Source: Thermoleophilia bacterium (lineage in GTDB: Bacteria > Actinomycetota > Thermoleophilia > RBG-16-64-13). From it: a stretch of 64,000 nt of DNA. Made by a program: the position numbers and the translations under genes. Below are positions 47,191 through 56,391 of the stretch, in pieces. The notes under the pieces were generated by a model. It had not been told where the DNA came from and did no database searches. It saw only the letters and a list, made by a program, of their open reading frames with translations. Within the stretch, counting starts at the first letter, position 1. Each line of letters starts with the position of its first letter. The stretch covers positions 1,325,314-1,389,313 of the forward strand of contig JAOSKU010000001.1 in the NCBI GenBank assembly GCA_027493445.1, written 5' to 3'.

Positions 47191-48125
47191 ACAAGATCCT
47201 CCGAGCCCATCCGGCGCACGTAGAGGTAGATGCTCACCAGCAGGATGGCCATCAGGCTGAAGGACAGCGCGGAGCCGTACGACCAGTCACGGGCCGAGAG
47301 AAACTGCGACTGAATGACGTTCCCGATCATCTGTGTGTCGGGCCCCCCCAACAGATCGGGGGTGACGAAGTCGCCCACGGCCGGAATGAAGGTGAGCAGA
47401 GTACCGGCGATGATGCCGGGCAGCGACAGCGGGATGGTCACCTTGAGCAAGGTCCAGAAGCGGTTCGCGCCCAGGTCCCATGAAGCCTCGATCAGGCTCT
47501 TGTCCAGCCGCTCCAGGCTGGCGTAGAGGGGCAGGGTCATGAACGGCAGGAAGCCGTAGGTCAGCCCCAGGATGACCGAGTAAGGGGTGTTCAGAATGTT
47601 CAACGGATCGTCGATGATGTGCAGCGATTGCAGCACCGTGTTGACGACCCCCTGAGAACGCAGGATCACGATCCAGGAGTAGGTGCGGATCAGGTAGCTC
47701 GTCCAGAAGGGCAGCATCACCAGGATCAGATAGACGCTTTTCTTACGTCCTCCGTGCAAGGCGATGAAGTACGCCAACGGGTAGCCCATGGCCAGACACA
47801 AGATTGTCGCGAGCGCCGCGAAACCGAACGACCTCAATATGGTGGGGAGCCAGAGGGGACTGAACGCCTTGACATAGTTGGCGAACGAGAACCCCAGCAC
47901 GACGTCCCCGTAGGTGCCCCGGCTGCCGAAGCTGTACACGAGAATGACCAGGAGAGGCAGCATGAGGAAGAGGACGAGCCAAGCCATGGTCGGGAGCAGG
48001 AGCAGGTTGGCCGCGGCGAAAGGGTGGCCCCTGAGCCGCCCCACGAGGCGACTCAGGAGGCCGGGTTTCTCGATGGCGATCGCCGAGGACTGCGGCGGGG
48101 CCGCGGGGGACTCCAACGACGTCAT
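47187..48125 (-). CDS. potB: spermidine/putrescine ABC permease PotB
   Basis: 312 residues. A cytoplasmic tail of about 40 residues is followed by six helices. Motifs: MLPFWTSYLIRTYSW, YGFLPFMTLPLYASLE and the EAA loop IEASWDLGANRFWT. Typical PotB/PotH subunit forming the channel with PotC. The ATG overlaps the potD stop by one base; the stop overlaps the potC ATG. Confidence 0.95.
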   Translation of the reverse strand: MTSLESPAAPPQSSAIAIEKPGLLSRLVGRLRGHPFAAANLLLLPTMAWLVLFLMLPLLVILVYSFGSRGTYGDVVLGFSFANYVKAFSPLWLPTILRSFGFAALATILCLAMGYPLAYFIALHGGRKKSVYLILVMLPFWTSYLIRTYSWIVILRSQGVVNTVLQSLHIIDDPLNILNTPYSVILGLTYGFLPFMTLPLYASLERLDKSLIEASWDLGANRFWTLLKVTIPLSLPGIIAGTLLTFIPAVGDFVTPDLLGGPDTQMIGNVIQSQFLSARDWSYGSALSFSLMAILLVSIYLYVRRMGSEDLV

Positions 48126-49288
48126 CAGGCTGCTTTCAGCTCCGCGTAGGCCTGGTTGTACAGCTCGGTGTCCTTGCCGAGCTCTTCGATCCAGGCGAGC
48201 TTGTCCATGACCTCTTGAGGCGGATAGATCTGCGGGTCGCTGAGGATCTCCGGATCGATGAACTCCTCCGCTTTCTCGTTGGGGCTGGCGTAGTACACGT
48301 AATTGGTGATGGCCGCCGCCACCTCCGGCTGGTGGATATAGTTCATGAAGAACTCGGCGGTGTACTTGTGCGGTGCGCCTTTGGGAATGGCCATGGAATC
48401 GAGCCAGGTGATCGCCCCTTCCTCCGGCACCGAGTACAGCACGACCTCGTTCTCCAGCTGAGCCTGGAAGACGTCGCCCGAGTAACCGTGGGCCAGCCAG
48501 GTATCGTTAGAGGCCAGCTCGTCGATGTAGGTGTCGGAGGTGTAGTGCTTGAGGAGCGGCTTCTGCTGGATGAGCAGCTGCTTCGCCTCCTCGATCTCCT
48601 TGGTATCGCGCGTGTTCGGGCTGTAACCGAGCTTGATGAGGGCTACGGCGAAGACGTCCCGGATCTCGGTCAGCATGGTGATCTTGCCCTTGTAGTTCTC
48701 ATCCCAGAGCATGTCCCAGCTGGGCTTGAAGTCAGGCACCGTCTCGCTGTTGTAGCCGATGCCGGTAGTGCCCCACTGCCAGGGCACGGTGTACTTGTTG
48801 CCAGGATCGAAAGGCGCCTCCCGGAAGCGCGGGTAGAGGTTCACCAGGTTGGGGATGTTGTCCAGATCCAACGGCAGCAGCATGTCGAGGCCAAGCATCG
48901 TAGTGACCATGTAGTCGGTGGGAACGATGATGTCGTAGCCCGTGGCGCCGCTCTGCAGCTTCGCAAGGAGCGTGTCGTTGCTGGAGTAGTTGTCGTAGAC
49001 CACCTTGACCCCGTACTCCTTCTCGAAGTTCGGGAGGGTGTCCTCGGCGATGTAGTCCGACCAGTTGTAGAAGAATAGCTCCTTGGAGAGCTCCTCGGCT
49101 GTGGAAACCGTCGAGTCCCCCGCGGCGGTGGTGCCGGTCTCGTCGCCGCCCCCACAGGCCGCGAAAAAGCCCGAGGCGCCCAGGAGAAGACCGGCCGCCC
49201 CGGCGCGCTTGATGAAACCCCGGCGAGACATCGGCCCCCCAAGCCCGTCGAGAAGCATCACGCGCAATTCCCTGTCGATCTTCTTCAT
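48125..49288 (-). CDS. potD: polyamine-binding lipoprotein PotD
   Basis: 387 residues from the ATG at 49288, overlapping the potA stop. A twin-arginine motif (SRRGFIKRAG) precedes a lipobox (GFFAACGGG), so it is probably a Tat-exported lipoprotein. Mature part: FYNWSDYIAEDTLPNFEKEYG, the classic PotD/PotF opening, and DIIVPTDYMV. Binds putrescine or spermidine and delivers it to PotBC. Residue identity in the pocket does not let me choose the polyamine. Confidence 0.94.
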   Translation of the reverse strand: MKKIDRELRVMLLDGLGGPMSRRGFIKRAGAAGLLLGASGFFAACGGGDETGTTAAGDSTVSTAEELSKELFFYNWSDYIAEDTLPNFEKEYGVKVVYDNYSSNDTLLAKLQSGATGYDIIVPTDYMVTTMLGLDMLLPLDLDNIPNLVNLYPRFREAPFDPGNKYTVPWQWGTTGIGYNSETVPDFKPSWDMLWDENYKGKITMLTEIRDVFAVALIKLGYSPNTRDTKEIEEAKQLLIQQKPLLKHYTSDTYIDELASNDTWLAHGYSGDVFQAQLENEVVLYSVPEEGAITWLDSMAIPKGAPHKYTAEFFMNYIHQPEVAAAITNYVYYASPNEKAEEFIDPEILSDPQIYPPQEVMDKLAWIEELGKDTELYNQAYAELKAA

Positions 49289-50418
49289 GCAGCATCCTCC
49301 TCCTGTGCGCCTGCGCTCCCCTCTGCGGGAAGCACGCGGTTGTGGGACGGGTGCCAAGCGAGTTGTGTCTCCTCGCCCGGGACCCACAGCGTCTGATCGG
49401 AAGCCGCCTCGACGTTCTGTTCCAGTACGGTGAACTGCCTGGAGAGCACGGGCACCTCGATCGTGTACTGGGTGGTCATGCCCAGGTAGACCACGTCGCG
49501 AACCTTGCCCCGCAACAGGCACAAGCCCTCGGGCACTTCCTGCCCGACCTCGTACAGTCGGATCTTCTCGGGGCGCACCGCAAGCTCTACCGGACCGCCG
49601 GCAGAGCCGCCGGCAGCCGCGGGCACGAGTACACGCTGTCCTTCCCCCAGGTTCATCAGTCCGTGGTCGCCGTCTCGCTCCAGGGAGCCCTCGATGAAGT
49701 TCGAGGTGCCGATGAAACCCGCCACGAAGCGGGTAGCCGGATGCTCGTAGAGGTCCTCGGGCACGCCCACCTGTTCGACCCGCCCGGCGTTCATCACGGC
49801 TATGCGGTCGGACATCGTGAGGGCCTCTTCTTGATCGTGGGTGACGTAGATGAAGGTGATGCCCACGTCCTTGTGTATGTGTTTTAGCTCCAGCTGCATT
49901 TGGCGGCGCAGCTTGAGATCGAGGGCGCCCAGGGGCTCGTCGAGCAGCAACACCGAGGGCAGGTTCACCAGAGCACGGGCAAGCGCGACCCGCTGCTGCA
50001 TGCCCCCCGACAGTTGACTCGGCTTGTACTGGCGGCGCTCTTCGAGCTCCACCAGACGCAAGGCGTCGGTGACCCGCCGCTTGATCTCGTGCCTGGCCAG
50101 CTTCTTGCGCTTGAGCCCGAAGGCCACGTTCTTCTCCACGTTGAGGTGTGGGAAGAGAGCGTAGCTCTGGAACACCGTGTTCACGTTGCGGCGGAAGGGC
50201 GGCAGTTTGGCCACGTCGGTGCCATCGAGGAAGATGGCCCCTTCACTGGGCTCCTCGAAGCCGGCGATCATGCGCAAGGTGGTGGTCTTCCCGCAGCCGC
50301 TCGGTCCCAGCAGCGAAAAGAACTCGCCCCGAGCGATACCCAGATCCATCCTCTCGACCGCCGTCACCGGACCGAACCGTTTCGTCACTCCGTCAAGGTA
50401 GATCGCGAAGTCGTCCAT
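49285..50418 (-). CDS. potA: polyamine ABC transporter ATPase PotA
   Basis: 377 residues from the ATG at 50418 behind GAGGGG. Walker A GPSGCGKTTTLRMIAGFE, signature LSGGMQQRVALARAL, Walker B VLLLDEPLGALD, switch His in YVTHDQEEA, then a TOBE regulatory domain from about 250. First gene of potA-potD-potB-potC, all translationally overlapping. The spacer upstream has GAAAACG and CGTTTTC arms (about 50512-50558) that could be an operator. Confidence 0.95.
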   Translation of the reverse strand: MDDFAIYLDGVTKRFGPVTAVERMDLGIARGEFFSLLGPSGCGKTTTLRMIAGFEEPSEGAIFLDGTDVAKLPPFRRNVNTVFQSYALFPHLNVEKNVAFGLKRKKLARHEIKRRVTDALRLVELEERRQYKPSQLSGGMQQRVALARALVNLPSVLLLDEPLGALDLKLRRQMQLELKHIHKDVGITFIYVTHDQEEALTMSDRIAVMNAGRVEQVGVPEDLYEHPATRFVAGFIGTSNFIEGSLERDGDHGLMNLGEGQRVLVPAAAGGSAGGPVELAVRPEKIRLYEVGQEVPEGLCLLRGKVRDVVYLGMTTQYTIEVPVLSRQFTVLEQNVEAASDQTLWVPGEETQLAWHPSHNRVLPAEGSAGAQEEDAA

Positions 50419-50589
50419 CCGTCCCCTCGTAGCTTCCGGTGATGAAACGGGCCACCCCCTGGTGCCAACCTTACGACATGCATGCCGTTCTCTCAACACT
50501 TATCTCGTAGAAAACGACAATGAACCGCCCCGCTATGGCGTTTTCGGCAATCATGAGGGTAGAATCTTGCCCCGGCAGCGGGAAACGGA

Positions 50590-50619
50590 GGGAGAAGGTC
50601 GGCGGGGTCCGACTCTCCC
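50590..50619 (-). terminator. hairpin downstream of the isocitrate-type dehydrogenase
   Basis: Arms GGGAGA...GTCGG and CCGAC...TCTCCC form a bulged 11-bp stem 18 to 47 bases beyond the stop at 50637. No clear U-tract. Confidence 0.5.
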
Positions 50620-50636
50620 CCTTGAGGGCGGCCGGC

Positions 50637-51650
50637 CTAGCCGGTCAGGACGCACACGCGGGCGGCGATGGCTTCGCCCATCGCGGCGGTGCCGGCCGTA
50701 CCGCCCAGGTCGTACGTTACCGTCTGCCCCGCGCCGATCACGTCCTTGGTGGCCTGGAACAGGCGGTCGGCCGCAGCACGCTCTCCCAGATGACGCAACA
50801 TGAGGACGGCCGAAAGGATCAGGGCTGTGGGATTGACCTTGTCCTGGCCGGCATACTTGGGGGCCGAGCCGTGCACCGGCTCGAACACGGCCACGTCGAG
50901 TCCGATATTGGCCCCCGGAGCCACTCCCAGACCTCCGACCAGCCCGGCGCAGAGATCGCTCACGATGTCGCCGTAGAGATTGGGACAGACGAGCACGTCG
51001 TACAGCTCGGGTTTCTGCACCAGTTGCATGCACATGTTGTCGACGATGCGGTCCTCGAACTCGATGTCGGGATACCCAGCGGCCACAAGCCGAGCGGTCT
51101 CCAGAAACAATCCGTCGGTCAGCTTCATGATGTTGGCCTTGTGGACTGCAGTCACCTTCCGCCGACCTTCCCGCCGGGCGTACTCGAAGGCGAACCGGCA
51201 GATGCGTTCCGAGCCCGCCCGGGTGATGATCTTGATTGACTCGGCGGCGTCGCTGCCCACCATGTGCTCGATACCGGCATACAGGTCCTCGGTGTTCTCG
51301 CGTACGACCACCAGGTCAAGGTCCTCATACCGAGACTTCACCCCGGGTATGCTCACCGCTGGACGCAGGTTGGCGTACAGGTCCAAGGCCTTGCGCAGCG
51401 CGACGTTGACGCTGCGGAATCCGGAGCCAACCGGTGTGGTGATGGGGCCCTTGATGCCCACCTTGGTCTCGCGGAGCGAGTCGAGCACCGTGTCGGGGAG
51501 AGGGGTGCCATAGCGCTCCATGACGTCGACGCCGGCGTCCACGTCGCGCCATTCAATGGCCACTCCCGTCGCGGAGACGGCCACCTTGGCGGCCGCCATG
51601 ATCTCAGGACCGATCCCGTCCCCGGGGATGCACGTGATTGTGTGAGGCAA
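50637..51650 (-). CDS. icd: isocitrate/homoisocitrate-type dehydrogenase
   Basis: 337 residues, beta-decarboxylating dehydrogenase family. Opening [15 protein letters not shown], substrate loop [17 protein letters not shown], Lys in [15 protein letters not shown], and metal site [19 protein letters not shown] plus [14 protein letters not shown]. The [13 protein letters not shown] form is typical of NAD-linked isocitrate and homoisocitrate dehydrogenases, not 3-isopropylmalate dehydrogenase. With the NifV-like synthases nearby it could serve a citrate or a homocitrate branch. Confidence 0.88.
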   Translation of the reverse strand: MPHTITCIPGDGIGPEIMAAAKVAVSATGVAIEWRDVDAGVDVMERYGTPLPDTVLDSLRETKVGIKGPITTPVGSGFRSVNVALRKALDLYANLRPAVSIPGVKSRYEDLDLVVVRENTEDLYAGIEHMVGSDAAESIKIITRAGSERICRFAFEYARREGRRKVTAVHKANIMKLTDGLFLETARLVAAGYPDIEFEDRIVDNMCMQLVQKPELYDVLVCPNLYGDIVSDLCAGLVGGLGVAPGANIGLDVAVFEPVHGSAPKYAGQDKVNPTALILSAVLMLRHLGERAAADRLFQATKDVIGAGQTVTYDLGGTAGTAAMGEAIAARVCVLTG

Positions 51651-52077
51651 GATCCCTCCTGTTTCCGCAGGTGGTCTGTCCTAAATACGCATCCGGTGGA
51701 GCGTCGGGCGCCCAGTACCCGAAGCGGCTGTCAGCGCTCGACCTAGGCGTCTCAACATCCTCGTGCCGGAACACTGCGATCCGCTCCAGGCTCGAAGAAC
51801 GCTCGGTGAGGCGGCGGATGATCTCGTCGTCAAGCCCGATCCCCTGGAACTGCTCGTCGACAACCACATCGAAGACCAGCGTGTGCACGGCGTCCACCTT
51901 GTGAATCCGCCCGAAGCCCACCAGCTCTCCCTCGACGCGGCACGTGACCCAGCCCGCCGAGCCGGCCATGGCCCACTCCAGCTTGTTGCGCGGCTCCCGC
52001 TCGCGCCAGCCCGCCCTTGCGAAGAGATCCGCCAGAGCTGCGGGATCCACGGCGGCGTTGTGCTCGAACTCGAACAT
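51604..52077 (-). CDS. GNAT-family N-acetyltransferase
   Basis: 157 residues. The acetyl-CoA site is recognisable ([22 protein letters not shown]) after [17 protein letters not shown]. The C-terminal 30 residues overlap the first codons of the downstream dehydrogenase gene by 47 bases and look less conserved, so the true C-terminus may be shorter or altered by another indel. Substrate unknown. Confidence 0.72.
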   Translation of the reverse strand: MFEFEHNAAVDPAALADLFARAGWREREPRNKLEWAMAGSAGWVTCRVEGELVGFGRIHKVDAVHTLVFDVVVDEQFQGIGLDDEIIRRLTERSSSLERIAVFRHEDVETPRSSADSRFGYWAPDAPPDAYLGQTTCGNRRDLASHNHVHPRGRDRS

Positions 52078-52181
52078 GGCGGCATCCTACCAGACGAGAG
52101 CCGAGGACGCCGCATCGGGTCACCCATTGCGGCCGCGACGGCCGGGAGCCGGCTCGGGACCAGGGCGCGGCGTACGAGGTA

Positions 52182-52385
52182 TCAGGCGAAGCCGATGCCC
52201 TTGGCGGGACGAAACGTCAGATACGCGATCTGGGGGACGGAGAGATAGTGGCGCTCCCCCACGGCGTCCTCGATGATGATCCACTCCCCCTCGCCCGCGA
52301 GGGCCTCGTATACGGCCGCCGGCTCCACCGGCGTCTCAATGGTGACCTCGGTGCCCCCGGCGAAATGCACAACGAGAGATCTCAT
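52182..52385 (-). CDS. small conserved-looking protein
   Basis: 67 residues with a strong AAGGAGG site 7 bases before the ATG, so very likely translated. Beta-rich pattern: LVVHFAGGTEVTIET, GEWIIIEDAVGERHYLSV, QIAYLTF. No membrane helix or Cys. I do not recognise a family with confidence. It precedes the GT4 gene's end and follows the fragment of an element (about 52096-52140). Confidence 0.68.
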   Translation of the reverse strand: MRSLVVHFAGGTEVTIETPVEPAAVYEALAGEGEWIIIEDAVGERHYLSVPQIAYLTFRPAKGIGFA

Positions 52386-52421
52386 GCGGATGCCTCCTTG
52401 CCGTGTCCTGTCGCCAGGATT

Positions 52422-53620
52422 CTAGCGGGAGCGGGTCCGCACCAGAAGGGGCCGCCGCCGGGGCGACCGCACGAGCCGGGACCGACACCCAACCGGAGCC
52501 GCCGCGAGCGCGTCTTCGTAGGCCTGGAGTACCTCCCCCACCACCGTCCCCCAGGAATAGCGCTCCACCGCCCGGATCCCTCTGGCGACGACCCGAGCAC
52601 GACGCGCCGGGTCGTCGAGCAACCGCACGATCTCCCCGGCCAGGGCATCCGCATCCCCGGGAGGGACGAGCTGCCCGAGCGCGCCCCCGTCGAGCACGCT
52701 GTTGTATCCGGGTAGATCGGAGGCCACCACAGGCACGCCCGCCGCGAGGCCCTCTGCCAGAACCAATCCGAAACTCTCCCCGCGTAGGGACGGGACGCAC
52801 AGAACCTCCGCCTGCCCCATCTCATGCACCTTCACCTCGTGGCCGGCTCGGCCGAGCGCGACCACCCCGGCCAGCGGCCAGCCAGCGCGTCGGTCGACTC
52901 CCGACCGGGCGCCGCGCGCCTCGGCCCACCCTGGCCCGACCAGCGCAAGGCTGACGTCCGGTCGCGAGCGGCGAATCTGCTCGAAAGCACGCAGCAGGAC
53001 GAACAGGCCCTTCCTCGGTTCCGCCCGCCCCACGAAGAGAATGCGACCGGGTTTCTTTGGTATCTCCCGGGCGGGAGCGTAGTCGCTGATGCGGACTCCG
53101 TTTGGGATCACGCGGTACTCGCCGGGAAAAGCGCCCGCCACAAAGTCCCGGGCGGCACCGGAGACAGCGATCTTCACGGCCAGGCGGCCGATGGCGTAGC
53201 GAGCCGCCGGGGCGAGCGCCTTGTAGAGAGGCGAACCGGTCCCGGCGGCGTGGAAGGTGCCGACCATGGGGACGGCGCCCACCAGCAAGGTGGAGCCGGC
53301 CACCGACGGAACGCAGGGCTCGTGCACGTGCACGATGTCGAAGCCCCCTCCTGAAGGATACGGGACATGCGCCTAGGCATCAGGGGCCAAACGTTGATGT
53401 ACGCTTTCGAGCCGTTGGAGGAGAAGGGCAGGGCCGAGCCCGCCGAGATGAACCTGTCGGGTACCGCCCGCCGCCGCCGGAAACCCAGGATTGACCCGTT
53501 AGGGGCGATCACCCAGGGCTCGTGCCCCAAGGCCGCGAGCTCGCGGGCCAGGGAAGCGATGTGGTCGTTCACGCCGCCGGGTACATCCCACGCGTAGGGA
53601 GAGACCAACCCGACCCGCAT
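52422..53620 (-). CDS. GT4 glycosyltransferase, PimA-like, frameshifted
   Basis: About 400 residues after correction. Opening MRVGLVSPYAWDVPGGVNDH is the PimA-type acceptor domain; then DIVHVHEP after the break, the donor domain FVGRAEPRKGLFVLL, and the EX7E motif RGESFGLVLAEGLAAGVPVV. PimA mannosylates phosphatidylinositol in Actinomycetota; related enzymes glycosylate other lipids. The frame breaks at the C5 run 53344-53348 (one base short on the coding strand). ATG 53620 with GGGAGG upstream. Confidence 0.86.
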
Positions 53621-53769
53621 CACGCCGCCTCCCGCTCAACGAGCGCATCCTGTCGAAGACAGGTCTTTCCCAAGCGACCCCCATGGAAAACTCGCTCGCC
53701 GGCAGCTGGGCGAAGCGCGGGCGGCGGCAATCTCCATCCACCTGGTGGCAGACCTGGGGGCAACCACCG

Positions 53770-54997
53770 TCAGTCCTCGTCGTCCATGACGCCGACCCGC
53801 TCGGCCTCTCGCCGCTCCTCGTTCAGGCGCTGGAAATCCTGGTAGATGTACATGAGCTCCTTGTCGAACAGAGCCCTTTTCATGTCCACCGACATCCGAC
53901 GCGCCAGGCTCAGGATCTCATTGGCCTCCTGGTCGGAGAGGTCGATACCGAACTCCTTGAACTTGTGCTGGATCGTGCGGCTGCCCGAGTGCTTGCCAAC
54001 CACCAGCTGGCGGGTCAGGCCGACCTCGTCGGGGGCTGAAAACCTCATAGGTGAGGGGATTTTTGATGATCCCGTCGGCGTGGATGCCGGACTCGTGGGC
54101 GAAGACGTTGGTGCCCACGATGGCCTTCCAGATGGGGATGGCCCGGCTGGACGCGCGGGCCACGTACTCGGAGATTTCGCGGAAGTGGTAGGTCGAGACC
54201 CCCAGGTCGAGGTCGTCGAGGATCTTGAGGGCCATGACGATCTCCTCCAGGGCCGCGTTGCCCGTCCGCTCCCCCAGTCCGTTGACCGACACGGTCACGT
54301 AACGCGCCCCCGCCCGAATGCCTGCCAGACTGTTGGCGGTGGCCATGCCGAAGTCGTTGTGGCAGTGGACCTCGACGTCGATGGAGACCGTCTCCAGAAT
54401 GGTCTGGATCACCTGAAAGGCGCGGAACGGGTCAAGCACCGAGAGGGAATCGCAGAAGCGGAAACGCTCCGCCCCCAGCTTCTCGGCGGCCACCGCGAAG
54501 GTGAGCAGAAAGTCCATGGTGGTGCGCGAGGCGTCCTCGGCCGAGATGACGAAGGGGAGCCCGCGATCGGCGGCCGCCGTGGCGGCCTCCTCGACGCGAC
54601 CCAACACCCAGGTGCGGTCCTTGCCGTACTTCTTCCGGATGTGCGCGTCGGAGGTGCTTGCGGAGATGACCACCCCGTCCACCCCGCACTCGGCCGCCAA
54701 CTCGATGTCTTCGAGGTCGGCGTGGCAAAAGGCCAGGGTGCGGGCCGTCAGGCCAGAGCGTGCGATCTCGGCCATGGCCTCGCGCTCCTCGGGGCAGAGC
54801 CAGGGGCTGCCTATCTCGAGCTCGTGCACACCGATGTCGGAGAGCAAACGGGCGATGCGCACCTTTTCCTGGTTGGCGAAGACCACCCCTGCCGTCTGCT
54901 CCCCGTCGCGAAGAGTGGTGTCAACCAGACGGACGGCGGTCTTGGCCCGCGCGAAATGCGATTCGAACTCCCCGGCCCGGCGCGGATTAGGCCTCAT
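53770..54997 (-). CDS. NifV/homocitrate synthase-like enzyme 1, frameshifted
   Basis: About 409 residues after correction. HMGL-like barrel: RLVDTTLRDGEQTAGVVF, the HCHNDFGMA metal motif, VNGLGERTGNAALEEI, HESGIHADGIIKNP, then VGKHSGSRTI after the break. The order and the absence of a leucine-binding regulatory domain fit NifV, homocitrate synthase or Re-citrate synthase, not LeuA. The frame is lost in the G5 run 54031-54035 (one base too many). It overlaps the second copy by 11 bases. Confidence 0.85.
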
Positions 54998-56261
54998 CGG
55001 TCACCTCGCTCACGAGGGCGATCGCATCGGCGGCGGCGTCTTCAAGCAGATCGCGGCCCTGGTCCTGGGTGTCGGCGATCTCCTGGCGCACCTCGTTGAT
55101 CATCCCATGGTAGATGTCGAGCAGCTCCTCGTCGAACAAAGCCCGCTTCAGGGCCACGCTCTTCGACCGGATGCGCATGATGAGAGCGGCCGCCTCCTCC
55201 GGGCTGGTGGCGATGCCCTGCTCGGCAAGCTTCATGCGGAGCACATTGGCTCCGGAGTACTTGCCCAGCAAGAAGCGTCGCTGCAGACCCACGGCTTCCG
55301 GCGCAAAGATCTCGTAGGCCGATGGGTCGACCAGGGCGGTGCGCGCTCGGTTCTCACTCTCGTAAACGAACAGATTGGCGCCGACGATCGGCTTCCAGGT
55401 GGGGATGGGCCGGTTCGAAGCGTGGGCCACGTATTCGCTGAGCTCGCGAAACTTCTCGGTGCTCAGGTTCAGGTCGAGCCCCTCGATGTACTTGAGAGCC
55501 ATGACCACCTCTTCCAAGGCCGCGTTGCCGGCTCTCTCCCCCAGACCGTTGACCGTGGTGTTGACGAAGGCGGCACCGGCCTTGATACCCGCGATAGCGT
55601 TGGCGGTGGCCATGCCAAAATCATTGTGGGTGTGCATCTCGACGTCGATGCCCACCACGTCGATGATCGTCTTGATCTTCATGAAGGTATTGAAGGGATC
55701 GAGGATCCCCAGAGTGTCGCAGAAGCGCAGCCGGTCGGCGCCGGCATCGCGGGCGGTACGGGCGAAGGCCAAGAGAAACTCCATGTCGGAACGCGAGGCG
55801 TCCTCGGCGTTCACCGAGACGTAAACGTTGGCCTCCTTGGCGAAAATGACCGCCTGCTTCACGCTCTCGAGCACCCATTCCCGGCTCTGGCGAAGCTTGT
55901 GCTCGATGTGAATGTCGGACGAAGACATGGAGATGGCCACGGCGTCAACGCCGCACCGCAGCGAGGCCTCGATGTCGGAGATGACCGCTCGGTTCCAGGC
56001 GAGGATGCTGCAGTTGAGATCCATGGCGGCGATCTGGCGAACGGCTTCCCACTCGTCGCCGCCCATAGTGGGGATGCCGGCTTCGATCTGGTAGACGCCG
56101 ACCTCGTCCAGGAGCTTGGCGATACGCAGCTTCTCTTCGTTGGCGAAGACCACTCCGGCTGTCTGCTCGCCGTCACGCAGCGTGGTATCGTCAATGTGCA
56201 CCGCGTGGGGCACAGCGTCGGACGGACGCTGGAGAAGATGACCCGCGAAACTCTCCCGCAC
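54987..56261 (-). CDS. NifV/homocitrate synthase-like enzyme 2
   Basis: 424 residues from a GTG at 56261 behind AAAGGAG; a longer start at 56300 is possible. Motifs: HIDDTTLRDGEQTAGVVF, MHTHNDFGMATANA, VNGLGERAGNAALEEV, LLGKYSGANVL. Clearly paralogous to the next gene, but with a Tyr (KYSG) where that has His (KHSG) and a less typical YESENRART segment in place of HESGIHADG, so it may be a partner or altered-specificity subunit. Possible roles: homocitrate, citramalate or Re-citrate synthesis. Confidence 0.87.
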   Translation of the reverse strand: MRESFAGHLLQRPSDAVPHAVHIDDTTLRDGEQTAGVVFANEEKLRIAKLLDEVGVYQIEAGIPTMGGDEWEAVRQIAAMDLNCSILAWNRAVISDIEASLRCGVDAVAISMSSSDIHIEHKLRQSREWVLESVKQAVIFAKEANVYVSVNAEDASRSDMEFLLAFARTARDAGADRLRFCDTLGILDPFNTFMKIKTIIDVVGIDVEMHTHNDFGMATANAIAGIKAGAAFVNTTVNGLGERAGNAALEEVVMALKYIEGLDLNLSTEKFRELSEYVAHASNRPIPTWKPIVGANLFVYESENRARTALVDPSAYEIFAPEAVGLQRRFLLGKYSGANVLRMKLAEQGIATSPEEAAALIMRIRSKSVALKRALFDEELLDIYHGMINEVRQEIADTQDQGRDLLEDAAADAIALVSEVTDEA

Positions 56262-56391
56262 GTCGTCTCCTTTCTCTGTAGAGAGCCGCAAGTCTACCAT
56301 AGGGGATGGCGGCTTCCGGACCTGGACCGGACCGCGGGCGCGGACGTGGCCCGCAGTGTCAGAACGAGCCGGCCGCGAACGGTGAGGAGTA

